The position numbers and the translations under genes were made by a program. A stretch of DNA of 29,435 bases from Bacillota bacterium (GTDB lineage: Bacteria > Bacillota > Bacilli > Paenibacillales > Paenibacillaceae). The stretch spans positions 1 through 29,435 of the forward strand of contig JAEZCJ010000152.1 of NCBI GenBank assembly GCA_023433615.1. The letters are read 5' to 3'. Shown piece after piece: positions 1 to 7,312 of the stretch (position 1 is the stretch's first letter; each line of letters begins with the position of its first letter). The notes below the pieces were generated by a model. The model saw nothing but the letters and a program-made list of their open reading frames with translations. It was not told where the DNA came from and searched no databases.

Positions 1-203
1 GCATCCGCGATTTTCGCATTCGCCTCTACAACCGCCGGACTGTCGAAGCGAGCCAGAATCAAGTCCTCTGCCGGGAGGGCCGCAACCTCGATGTGTCCGG
101 CATACACGGATGCGCCGATGAGCCGCCTCTCTGCATGCCGGATGATCCCGGTCAGACGGGATTCCGGATTCGGACTTCCTGATACGATAACAACCTTGCT
201 CAT
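1..203 (-). CDS. ssuE: NADPH-dependent FMN reductase SsuE, 5' part (runs off window)
   Basis: Reads leftward from an ATG at 203-201 and leaves the window after 67 residues. The N-terminus MSKVVIVSGSPNPESR carries the SGSP phosphate-binding loop of the flavodoxin-like NADPH-dependent FMN reductases, and the later stretch LPAEDLILARFDSPAVVEA is the typical SsuE pattern. In known systems SsuE reduces FMN with NAD(P)H for the SsuD alkanesulfonate monooxygenase, releasing sulfite from organosulfonates in the cytoplasm. A ribosome binding site AAGGAG (minus strand, 219-214) lies about ten bases before the start. The gene is preceded by an unusually long structured leader (see the promoter and hairpin entries). 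It is unrelated in function to the glycan genes to its right and points away from them. The rest of the protein is outside the window, so its integrity cannot be judged. Confidence 0.88.
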   Translation of the reverse strand, partial: MSKVVIVSGSPNPESRLTGIIRHAERRLIGASVYAGHIEVAALPAEDLILARFDSPAVVEANAKIAD

Positions 204-250
204 GAATGCCACGCTCCTTATTGCTCGGCAATGTGATATCACGACAAAAG

Positions 251-290
251 CCTCCCCGATCACTTGTCAGGCAAAGTGTGATCGGGGAGG
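251..290 (-). terminator. Terminator-like hairpin in the ssuE leader (possible attenuator)
   Basis: A perfect 13-bp stem (251-263 with 278-290, CCTCCCCGATCAC and its complement) with a 14-nt loop. Read on the minus strand it is followed by CTTTTG, a short U tract, and lies between the putative ssuE promoter and the ssuE ribosome binding site. On the plus strand there is no U tract, so it belongs to the leftward transcript. A terminator inside a 5' leader suggests attenuation, but no riboswitch consensus was recognised. It could also simply end transcription entering from the right. Confidence 0.6.
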
Positions 291-320
291 CCCTCCGTTC
301 GTACGGTGGAGCCGTATATT

Positions 321-387
321 TTATTATTCCGAGTGGTTAACTATGAATTATAGGGTGATAATACCATCGTCCACGGAATGCTGTCAA
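321..387 (-). promoter_or_regulatory. Putative ssuE promoter with possible operator
   Basis: On the minus strand TTGACA (387-382) is followed after 18 bases by TATTAT (363-358), a near-consensus vegetative promoter. About 10 to 30 bases downstream of the expected transcription start is TTAACCACTCGGAATAATAA (340-321). Its GGAAT core resembles sites of the cysteine-metabolism repressor CymR, which controls sulfonate genes in Firmicutes, but that match is from memory and tentative. The expected leader is about 150 nt. Confidence 0.5.
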
Positions 388-467
388 TAGAAATTTCGAT
401 GAGGAAATGAAGTGCGATTGTTGGATAAGTATTAAAAATGGTTGAACAGCGCTATGTTTCCCAAATG

Positions 468-481
468 TGAAAGCGCTTATA
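468..481 (+). promoter_or_regulatory. cre-like site before the short GH53 gene
   Basis: TGAAAGCGCTTATA agrees with the CcpA catabolite-responsive element consensus (TGWAARCGYTWNCW) at all but one position. It lies 42 bases before the chosen start codon and overlaps a possible -10 hexamer TATATT (478-483), a position where CcpA-HPr would repress. No convincing -35 was seen. The site fits glucose repression of an extracellular galactanase. Confidence 0.6.
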
Positions 482-522
482 TTTTTACTAGGTAATCTAA
501 CTTGCGAAGGAGGATGGTAAGG

Positions 523-1575
523 ATGATAAGGAAAATGATACGTCGAATAACGGTAGTGGTGATGACCTTGGTTCTACTCTGGTCAGCTGTGTCCCAAATA
601 TCTCCAAGCAATACCGCCTATGCGGCGCCGTCGTTTGCAAAGGGCGCAGACATCAGCTGGGTGGCCGGCATGGAAGCACGGGGGCATAAGTGGAAGGATA
701 AGAACGGCTACACCAGAGATATTCTGAATATTCTCAAATGGGATTATCAAATCAATTCCGTACGGCTCCGCGTTTGGGTCAATCCGAACATGAGCGATTA
801 CTACAACGGTTATATGAATGCAGACACCGCAGCCAAACTTGCGCAGCGTGCGAAGGCACTAGGCATGAGCGTCATGCTGACGCTCCACTACAGCGATTCG
901 TGGGCGGACCCTGGCCAGCAGAACAAGCCCTATGCTTGGACTTCATTCTCGTTCAATCAATTGATGGATGCGGTATACTCCCATACCCAATACGTTATGA
1001 ACACGATGAAGAATTACGGCGTAACGCCGGACTGGGTCCAAATCGGCAACGAAACGAATAATGGCATGCTCTGGCATGACGGGAGAGCGACCTACAACAT
1101 GCGGAATTACGCATGGCTTATCACGACAGGCAACAATGCGGTCAAGAGTATCTTCCCTAACGCTACGACCATCGTGCATTTAGCGAACGGCGAAGACAAT
1201 AATCTATACGTCTGGAATATTGGTGGACTGCTCAGCAATGGCGCGAAATTTGACGTCATCGGGATGTCGCTCTATCCTTCCACCTCCGACTGGCAGACCA
1301 AAGCGGATCAGACCATTTGGAATGCCAATAATTTGATTAGCCGATATGGCAAGAGCGTTATGATATCCGAGATCGGCATGGAATACAGCGCACCCAGCAC
1401 ATCCAAGGCCTTTATCTCATACATGAAAGATAAAGCGCGTGCCATTCCGAGAGGGAAGGGATTGGGCGTGTTTTACTGGGAGCCGCAGTCGACACCGGGC
1501 TGGAACGGCTATAACAAGGGCGCATGGTATTCGGACGGAAAACCAACGATTGCGCTTGAAGGCTTTTGGAACTGA
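523..1575 (+). CDS. Secreted GH53 arabinogalactan endo-beta-1,4-galactanase, single domain
   Basis: Cleaves internal beta-1,4-galactosyl bonds of galactan or type I arabinogalactan outside the cell. The ATG at 523 is chosen because AAGGAGG (507-513) sits nine bases before it; upstream in-frame TTG (502) and ATG (514) overlap or abut that site. A signal peptide is clear: basic MIRKMIRR, hydrophobic core VVVMTLVLLWSAV, probable cleavage after TAYA. The 350-residue product is a bare GH53 TIM barrel with no binding or anchoring module. Acid/base is E177 in QIGNETNNG and nucleophile E283 in MISEIGMEYS; the second motif differs from the AETSY form of the larger GH53 at 9090. The C-terminal GVFYWEPQS and GAWYSDGKPT stretches are also GH53-like. 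Monocistronic, behind a cre-like site. Family assignment is strong; the exact substrate is inferred. Confidence 0.9.
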   Translation: MIRKMIRRITVVVMTLVLLWSAVSQISPSNTAYAAPSFAKGADISWVAGMEARGHKWKDKNGYTRDILNILKWDYQINSVRLRVWVNPNMSDYYNGYMNADTAAKLAQRAKALGMSVMLTLHYSDSWADPGQQNKPYAWTSFSFNQLMDAVYSHTQYVMNTMKNYGVTPDWVQIGNETNNGMLWHDGRATYNMRNYAWLITTGNNAVKSIFPNATTIVHLANGEDNNLYVWNIGGLLSNGAKFDVIGMSLYPSTSDWQTKADQTIWNANNLISRYGKSVMISEIGMEYSAPSTSKAFISYMKDKARAIPRGKGLGVFYWEPQSTPGWNGYNKGAWYSDGKPTIALEGFWN

Positions 1576-1738
1576 CCTGACCAGGTACGTGATTACGATC
1601 GAACAGTCGATTGCGCTGCCGAAGCGCTCGCCGGCAGTATCGATTTAGATACGATCGCGTCAGCGGCTGCAGCAGATCAACCGATATGCGTAAATGACTT
1701 TATTTGATCGAATGCTGCTCAGCACTAACAGGAACACG

Positions 1739-1773
1739 AATAGACCGTGACCTGTGATCTAGGGCGGTCTATT
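1739..1773 (+). terminator. Weak hairpin after the short GH53 gene
   Basis: AATAGACCG (1739-1747) pairs with CGGTCTATT (1765-1773) across a 17-nt loop. Only a poor U tract follows. It lies 164 bases after the GH53 stop and just before the kinase promoter region, so it may separate the two units, but it is not a textbook terminator. The rest of 1576-1738 shows no gene or signal. Confidence 0.35.
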
Positions 1774-1792
1774 TCGATTCTCGCAGTGATCC

Positions 1793-1822
1793 TTGTCGAA
1801 TGAAGCGCTTCCATGTTATAAC
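1793..1822 (+). promoter_or_regulatory. Putative promoter of the two-component operon, with GAAGCGCTTC palindrome in the spacer
   Basis: TTGTCG (1793-1798) and TATAAC (1817-1822) are 18 bases apart. The spacer holds the perfect palindrome GAAGCGCTTC (1802-1811), which matches the core and right half of a cre site (ending CCA) but not the left TG. Repression by CcpA of the sensor operon is possible but unproven. Confidence 0.4.
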
Positions 1823-1856
1823 AGAGAGCATCACCGTCATGGAAGGCGTGTTCCTG

Positions 1857-3572
1857 ATGAAAGTGTATATGCCCTTCACCTATCGCATGATGATCCCCTA
1901 TCTGCTGCTGGTGCTGCTCACGGACGTGCTCATCGGCTATATTTCGTATACGATGTTGATCAATTCGCGGACAGAGCTAGCGGAATCGAACATCCGGACA
2001 GGGATGGAGCAGGCGAGCAACAATATTCGGTATCAGATGGACGAGATCCAGCGGATGTCGGACATGCTTTTCGGCAGCCTCTCCTTCCAGCGCGCTCTGC
2101 AGGCGAAGGGAGAACGGCTCGACATCTACTGGACAATGATCGACGAGATCGTGCCGCAGATTACGGCGCCGCTGCAGCTGTTCGGCAACAATATCCGGCT
2201 GATGCTCTATGCGCTCAATACGGAGCTGAATATCGTATCGGGCGATAATCTGGCCGATCCGATCTATGACAGCGACTACTACATCCTTCCCTTCCAGGAT
2301 ATCGGGGACAGCGAGTGGTATCGGACGTTCAAGGATTCAGAGCGGGACAACATCTGGCTGCAGATCGATACGGACCAAGAGCTGGGCAATATTTCGCATA
2401 TTCGCCGACTCGTATCTTTCAACGACTATAAGACCGTGATCGGCTATGTCCGCATTACGGCTTCGCTGGAGGAATTGTTCGGCGACTTCTCGACCTTCCC
2501 GGTCGAAGAGGGGATCACGGTCCGGCTAGTCGACCAGTCGGACGGGCATTCGCTGTTCCAGCGCGGCACGGCCGGCCGCGAGGGAGCGCAGCAGGCGTAT
2601 CTCAGCCTCAGCGAGCCGATTCCGGGGACCGGCTACGTGATCGAGACGCAAGTCCCCGATGCCTATCTGACGAAGGATGCCGGCAGGCTGCAGCAGGTCA
2701 TTCTGACGGTCTGCGCGTTCAGCTTCGCGGGCATGGCATTGATCGGTCTCTTGGTAGCGCGTCTCTCCGGGAGGAAAATGTCACGCATCATCGGGCTCGT
2801 TCGTTCGTTTCAAGAAGGCAACTTTCAGAAAAGAATCCGATTCTCAGGCAACGACGAGTTCGTGCAGATCGCAGAGGCGTTCAATGTCATGGCGACGAGC
2901 ATCCAAGAGCTGATCAACAGCGTATACGTGCAAGGGATACAGAAGAAGCAGGCGGAGCTGGAAGCCCTGCAGGCGCAGATCAATCCGCACTTCCTGTACA
3001 ACACGCTTTCGACGATCAACAGCCTGGCCAATCTGGGGGAGACTGGCAAGGTGACGCAGATGGTGCAGGGGCTGTCGCGGTTCTATCGCTTGACGCTCAA
3101 TCAGGGCAACGTGTATATCCGGCTCGAGAACGAGCTGGAACAAGTGGAAACTTATTTGGATATCCAACGGGTGAAGTACGCGGGCGCTTTTTCCGTCTAT
3201 GTCGATGTAGAGCCTGAACTGCGTGAGATGCCAGTGATCAAGCTGATCCTGCAGCCGTTCGTGGAAAATGTATTCAAGCACGCTTGGTTCGGTGACTCGA
3301 TCGCCATTCGCATCACGGGCAGCAGGCTGGGCGACAGCATCGAGCTGAAGGTGATCGACAACGGGATCGGGATGCGTCCCGAGACGATGAAGCGGCTCAT
3401 GACCGGACCAAGCCAATCCGGAGGGTATGGCGTGAAGAACGTGGACGAACGGATTAAGCTGCGTTACGGCGATGCTTACGGCGTGCGAATCGCCAGCATC
3501 TACGGAGCGGGCACGACGGTACAGATTCTGCTGCCGCATACGATTGGAGGCGAGAATGAGCATGACGACTAG
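1857..3572 (+). CDS. YesM-type membrane sensor histidine kinase
   Basis: Autophosphorylating sensor of the LytS/YesM class, 571 residues from the ATG at 1857. That start has GGAAGG ten bases upstream and leaves a first membrane segment right at the N-terminus (about residues 8-30). An extracellular sensing domain follows (about 31-278), then a second membrane segment (about 281-303, VILTVCAFSFAGMALIGLL), a HAMP linker (about 304-355) and the His_kinase region with phospho-acceptor H378 in QINPHFLYNTL. The ATPase domain shows the N box LQPFVENVFKHAW (about 465-477), the G1 box DNGIGM and a final GYGVKNVDERI. The gene overlaps the response regulator by 17 bases, so the two are translationally coupled. 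In this family the ligand is often a sugar taken up by the adjacent importer; here a galacto-oligosaccharide is inferred from context. Confidence 0.9.
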   Translation: MKVYMPFTYRMMIPYLLLVLLTDVLIGYISYTMLINSRTELAESNIRTGMEQASNNIRYQMDEIQRMSDMLFGSLSFQRALQAKGERLDIYWTMIDEIVPQITAPLQLFGNNIRLMLYALNTELNIVSGDNLADPIYDSDYYILPFQDIGDSEWYRTFKDSERDNIWLQIDTDQELGNISHIRRLVSFNDYKTVIGYVRITASLEELFGDFSTFPVEEGITVRLVDQSDGHSLFQRGTAGREGAQQAYLSLSEPIPGTGYVIETQVPDAYLTKDAGRLQQVILTVCAFSFAGMALIGLLVARLSGRKMSRIIGLVRSFQEGNFQKRIRFSGNDEFVQIAEAFNVMATSIQELINSVYVQGIQKKQAELEALQAQINPHFLYNTLSTINSLANLGETGKVTQMVQGLSRFYRLTLNQGNVYIRLENELEQVETYLDIQRVKYAGAFSVYVDVEPELREMPVIKLILQPFVENVFKHAWFGDSIAIRITGSRLGDSIELKVIDNGIGMRPETMKRLMTGPSQSGGYGVKNVDERIKLRYGDAYGVRIASIYGAGTTVQILLPHTIGGENEHDD

Positions 3573-5133
3573 AGTCTTGCTGGTGGATGACGAGGTCGTC
3601 GACCTGGAGTGGCTGAAGCGAAGAATAGTCAGCAGCGGCTTGGATATCCGCGTGACGGGAACGGCGAACAGCGGCTTCCAGGCGCTCTCGATGCTCGAGG
3701 CAGAGCAGGTGGACATCATCGTGTCGGATATCCGCATGCCGATCATGTCAGGCATCGAATTCGCGCGCAAGGCGAAGACGATCCATCCGGACATCAAGAT
3801 TCTGTTCATCAGTGGGCATGAGGACTTCGGCTATGCGAAGGAAGCGATACAGCTTCACGCGTCGGGCTATCTGCTGAAGCCGGTCGAAGATCAGGAACTT
3901 CATCAAGCGCTTGCTTCGCTGTGCGGACTAGTGGAGCGGGAGCGGGAACAATCCCGTTCATTCTCGGAGACGCTGTCGCTCGTGAACGAGCAATTGCTGC
4001 TGCGCTGGTTCGAGGACGCGGCGCCCTCGAGTGCCGAGACGCATATTCGGAGCCTGCTGGAGCCGCTGCTCAGGAACGGCTCGGCCGCGGCACTCGTGGA
4101 GATCGATGATCTCGAGTGGAAGCTTCGCGATCTGCCAGAGGAAACGCGGCGGCAGCAGACGGCGCACATTGCGCAGCAGGTCCGCGCGGTGCTGATGAAT
4201 GCCAAGCTGGGCATGCTCATCGGCGCGCACGCGAATCGGTTCGTCCTTGTAACGGCTGTGCCTGAGGGACGGCATGTCGGGATGCTGGAGGAGCTGGTGC
4301 TCGAGGTCAGACGAACTGCAGTCCATACCGTCACGATCGGCGTCGGTCCCTATACGTCTGACGAAGCAGGACTGCATGCGTCTTATCGGCAAGCACAGGC
4401 TGCGCTGAGCGCCAAGTGGCTGTTAGGCAAGAACCGGTTGATTCTAGGGGAGACCGTCGTTGCGGCTCAGGACGGACCGATCACCGGCATCGATCATATG
4501 GTGGACCGCATGCTGGAGGCGATAGCCGAGTACGATCTCGTCGCGATCGATGACTGCTTGCTGGATCTGTTCAATAAGGAGATGCCCGTCACCCGCAAGC
4601 AAGAGGTGTACGAACGCATCATTCGCATCACCTCCAAGCTGCATGCGGATCTCCAGCAGCGGAGCGAGAATCTGTACGAGCTTCTGGAATGGGAGTCGCA
4701 TCAGCCGGACGTGCTGTTCCAGTTCGAGACGATACACGATGTGCTGTCATGGCTTCGCCGACGATTCTTCGAGCTGTCGGAGCTGCTGTATGCCAAGAAG
4801 CAGCGGCAGAAGCGCAAACGGATCGAGGCTGTCTTGCAGTACGTGGAAGAGAACTTGGAGAAGAAGCTCACGCTGAAGGAAGTGGCGGCCAGCTTTGATT
4901 TTACGCCTAACTACCTGGGGCTTCTGTTCAAGGAGGAGGCCGGCGTGCTGTTCAGCGACTACTTGATCGAGCGCAAGACGGCTCGCGTGTGTGAGCTGCT
5001 CCGGGATCCGGCACTCAAGATCTACGAGATCGCCGATCGGATGGGGTACAAGAACATCATCTACTTCAACAGGCAGTTCAAGCAGGCGACCGGCATGTCG
5101 CCGGGGGAATATCGGAAGAAGAATCGAATCTAG
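3556..5133 (+). CDS. YesN-type response regulator (REC + AraC HTH)
   Basis: Partner of the kinase, 525 residues. The receiver domain occupies about residues 1-125 with the acidic pair in LLVDDE, phospho-acceptor D58 in IIVSDIRMP and conserved K108 in YLLKPVED. A long middle region (about 130-410) of the kind typical for YesN proteins follows, and the C-terminus carries two AraC-type helix-turn-helix motifs (TLKEVAASFDFTPNYLGLLF and KIYEIADRMGYKNIIYFNRQF, ending TGMSPGEYRKK). The ATG at 3556 follows GGAGG by five bases; an ATG at 3562 is nearly as good, and longer upstream extensions have no ribosome site and would run far into the kinase gene. It probably activates the importer operon and the SLH-GH53 gene through the shared box described at 5188 and 8991. 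Confidence 0.9.
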   Translation: MSMTTRVLLVDDEVVDLEWLKRRIVSSGLDIRVTGTANSGFQALSMLEAEQVDIIVSDIRMPIMSGIEFARKAKTIHPDIKILFISGHEDFGYAKEAIQLHASGYLLKPVEDQELHQALASLCGLVEREREQSRSFSETLSLVNEQLLLRWFEDAAPSSAETHIRSLLEPLLRNGSAAALVEIDDLEWKLRDLPEETRRQQTAHIAQQVRAVLMNAKLGMLIGAHANRFVLVTAVPEGRHVGMLEELVLEVRRTAVHTVTIGVGPYTSDEAGLHASYRQAQAALSAKWLLGKNRLILGETVVAAQDGPITGIDHMVDRMLEAIAEYDLVAIDDCLLDLFNKEMPVTRKQEVYERIIRITSKLHADLQQRSENLYELLEWESHQPDVLFQFETIHDVLSWLRRRFFELSELLYAKKQRQKRKRIEAVLQYVEENLEKKLTLKEVAASFDFTPNYLGLLFKEEAGVLFSDYLIERKTARVCELLRDPALKIYEIADRMGYKNIIYFNRQFKQATGMSPGEYRKKNRI

Positions 5134-5143
5134 CGGCAGCATA

Positions 5144-5176
5144 GAAGGCTCCGGTCATGATGTGACCGGAGCCTTC
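5144..5176 (+). terminator. Terminator-like hairpin after the response regulator
   Basis: GAAGGCTCCGGTCA (5144-5157) pairs perfectly with TGACCGGAGCCTTC (5163-5176) over a 5-nt loop, ten bases after the stop codon. The tail TTGATG is poor in U, but position and stem strength support an end of the two-component transcript. Confidence 0.6.
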
Positions 5177-5187
5177 TTGATGCCTGA

Positions 5188-5253
5188 TCGTGGAAAAAGT
5201 ATAGGTTTTAGTTGATTCGCTGAATCCCGCAATGGGACAGATTCCCCTATACT
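5188..5253 (+). promoter_or_regulatory. Importer promoter with putative YesN-regulator box
   Basis: A box at 5188-5217 beginning TCGTGGAAAAAGTATAGG lies exactly 60 bases (start to start) before a -10 hexamer TATACT (5248-5253). There is no good -35 hexamer, as expected for an activated promoter. A copy identical at 25 of 30 positions, with the same 60-base distance to its -10, stands before the SLH-GH53 gene at 8991. The best candidate binder is the response regulator encoded immediately upstream. Confidence 0.6.
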
Positions 5254-5288
5254 TATCAGCATAGAGACATAAGAGAGAGGGAACGTAC

Positions 5289-6209
5289 ATGAAATTACGC
5301 AGCTTCTGGAGCGACGTCAAGCAATATCGAACGCTTCTGCTTATGCTGACGCCTGCCGTATTGTTTTTCCTGCTATTTGCTTATGTGCCGATGGCTGGCA
5401 TCGTCCTGGCATTCAAGCAGTTCAATTATAGCGGCGGCATCTTCGGCAGTCCGTGGAACGGCTTCGACAACTTCCGGTTCTTCTTCGATTCGGGCGATGC
5501 CTGGCGTGTCACGCGCAACACGGCGTTGTACAATATCGCATTCATTGTCGTGAACAACGTGCTGCAGATCGCTGCTGCGATCCTGCTGTTCGAAGCGGCG
5601 GGCAAATGGTTCCGCAAGCTGGCACAGACGATGTTCTTCCTGCCCTACTTCATCTCCTGGGTCGTCGTCGGCGCAATCGCCTACAACCTGTTCAACTATG
5701 ACGTCGGCACAGTGAACGTGGTCATGGGATGGCTGGGGCTTGAGCCGCTCGATATTTACAACACCGCCGCATACTGGCCGTTCATCCTGGTGCTCGTCTC
5801 GGCTTGGAAGGCGCTCGGTTACGGCACGATCATGTACCTGGCAGCCATTACGAGCATCGATACCGAGATGTACGAGGCCGCCGAGATCGACGGCGCGAAC
5901 GTCTTCCAGCGCATCACGCGCATCACGGTGCCGAACCTGTACCCTACGTTGATCATTCTCGTGCTGCTGGCGATCGGCAATATTTTCCGCGGCGACTTCG
6001 GGATGTTCTACAACATGGTCGGCAACAACGGTCTCCTGTTCTCGAATACGGATGTCATCGATACGTTCGTCTTCCGCTCGCTCACGAGCTCGAACGAGAT
6101 CGGCATGTCGGCCGCGGCAGGCTTCTACCAATCGTTGCTTGGCTTCGCCACCATACTATTTGCCAACTATGCGGTACGCAAATACGACAAAGACAGAGCA
6201 CTATTCTAG
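5289..6209 (+). CDS. ABC sugar importer permease, LplB/UgpA type
   Basis: Inner half of an oligosaccharide import channel, 306 residues with about six membrane segments, the first at residues 17-40 (LLLMLTPAVLFFLLFAYVPMAGIVL). The opening FWSDVKQYRTLLLMLTPAVLFFLLF and the phrase MYEAAEIDGANVFQRITRITVPNL are typical of LplB-like permeases; the latter is the EAA loop that contacts the ATPase. GAGAGAGGG lies just before the ATG. It is the first gene of a three-gene set with a second permease and a lipoprotein binding protein. No ATPase is encoded nearby; importers of this type usually share an MsmX-like ATPase encoded elsewhere. The substrate is inferred to be galactan-derived oligosaccharide from the GH53 neighbours. 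Confidence 0.9.
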   Translation: MKLRSFWSDVKQYRTLLLMLTPAVLFFLLFAYVPMAGIVLAFKQFNYSGGIFGSPWNGFDNFRFFFDSGDAWRVTRNTALYNIAFIVVNNVLQIAAAILLFEAAGKWFRKLAQTMFFLPYFISWVVVGAIAYNLFNYDVGTVNVVMGWLGLEPLDIYNTAAYWPFILVLVSAWKALGYGTIMYLAAITSIDTEMYEAAEIDGANVFQRITRITVPNLYPTLIILVLLAIGNIFRGDFGMFYNMVGNNGLLFSNTDVIDTFVFRSLTSSNEIGMSAAAGFYQSLLGFATILFANYAVRKYDKDRALF

Positions 6210-6322
6210 GTCCGATTGTGATCGCGAAGAAGCGCTTCGAAACATGCTCGGTGTCGAATCTTGAACGCTAGCGAATTTTAGATCGCGCAGTGTGCGCAAA
6301 TATAAGAAAGCGAGGGTACGCC

Positions 6323-7243
6323 ATGACAGCATTTCCTGCACATGCATCGCCGAGCGGAGGACGCCGGCAAGCCGATCGTCTGCTGCTCAGCATAATCGGA
6401 TATACATCGCTGACCATCCTCGCTGTGTTCTGTATCTTCCCGTTTATATTGGTCATATCGTCGTCGCTCAGCGACGAGCGGCGGATCATCGAGGAAGGAT
6501 TCCAGTTCATCCCGACGGCGTTCTCGCTCGAGGCTTACAATATCCTGTTCCAATATCCGGCAGACATGATTCAGGCTTATGTCGTGACAATCGGCGTAAC
6601 GGTCATCGGAACGGCGTTAGGCTTGTTCCTGACTTCGATGACGGCTTACGTCTTGTCCCGCCGAGACTTCAAATGGCGCAGCCACTTCTCGTTCTACTTC
6701 TTCTTCACGACGCTGTTCAGCGGCGGCCTCGTGCCTTGGTACCTGCTGATCGTCAACTACTTGCAGCTCAAGGATACGCTCATCGTGCTCATTCTGCCGA
6801 TCCTGCTCAATGTCTTCTACATGATCGTCATGAAGACGTTCATGGGCAGCATCCCGGATGCGATCACGGAATCGGCGAAGATCGACGGCGCGGGCGATTT
6901 CCTGATTTTCTGGAAGCTCATTCTGCCGCTGGCCAAGCCCGCGCTTGCGACAATCGGCTTGTTCATCGCGCTTGGCTATTGGAACGATTGGTATAATGCC
7001 TTGTTATTCGTCTCGCACGAGAATCTGATGCCGCTGCAATATTACCTCTATCGGATGCTCGGTAACATGGACGGCATGCGCAGAGCGATGCAGGAGTCGG
7101 GTGCCGTCCTTACCGTGAGCCTACCGACGGAGAGCCTGAAGATGGCGATGACTATCGTGGCTACGGGACCGATTCTGCTCGCATACCCGTTCATTCAGCG
7201 CTATTTTGTCCAAGGCCTTACGATCGGCTCCGTTAAGGGATGA
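6323..7243 (+). CDS. ABC sugar importer permease, YtcP type
   Basis: Second permease of the importer, 306 residues with about six membrane segments (first about residues 28-50, SLTILAVFCIFPFILVISSSL). The EAA-type loop ITESAKIDGAGDFLIFWKLILPLAKPAL and the C-terminus YPFIQRYFVQGLTIGSVKG are characteristic of the YtcP/AraQ-like group. The ATG at 6323 is preferred because CGAGGG lies six bases upstream; an in-frame ATG at 6290 has no ribosome site. The gene is separated from the first permease by 113 bases, which is long for partners that must be made in equal amount; that gap holds a GAAGCGCTTC palindrome and a small hairpin. Confidence 0.9.
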   Translation: MTAFPAHASPSGGRRQADRLLLSIIGYTSLTILAVFCIFPFILVISSSLSDERRIIEEGFQFIPTAFSLEAYNILFQYPADMIQAYVVTIGVTVIGTALGLFLTSMTAYVLSRRDFKWRSHFSFYFFFTTLFSGGLVPWYLLIVNYLQLKDTLIVLILPILLNVFYMIVMKTFMGSIPDAITESAKIDGAGDFLIFWKLILPLAKPALATIGLFIALGYWNDWYNALLFVSHENLMPLQYYLYRMLGNMDGMRRAMQESGAVLTVSLPTESLKMAMTIVATGPILLAYPFIQRYFVQGLTIGSVKG

Positions 7244-7312
7244 CCTCAGGGCAACCTGGTTATCGATAGCATGGCAAGGGAATCTAACATCTTATTAGGG
7301 GGAATTCGGGTC

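Noticed and set aside
2844..3809. 321-codon open frame on the minus strand over the kinase and regulator genes
   Set aside because: It lies antisense to two clearly recognised coding genes, has a low-complexity composition (runs of Ser/Arg and His/Leu) and no family pattern.
5373..6131. 252-codon open frame on the minus strand over the first permease
   Set aside because: Shadow of the permease gene; highly charged and without recognisable domains.
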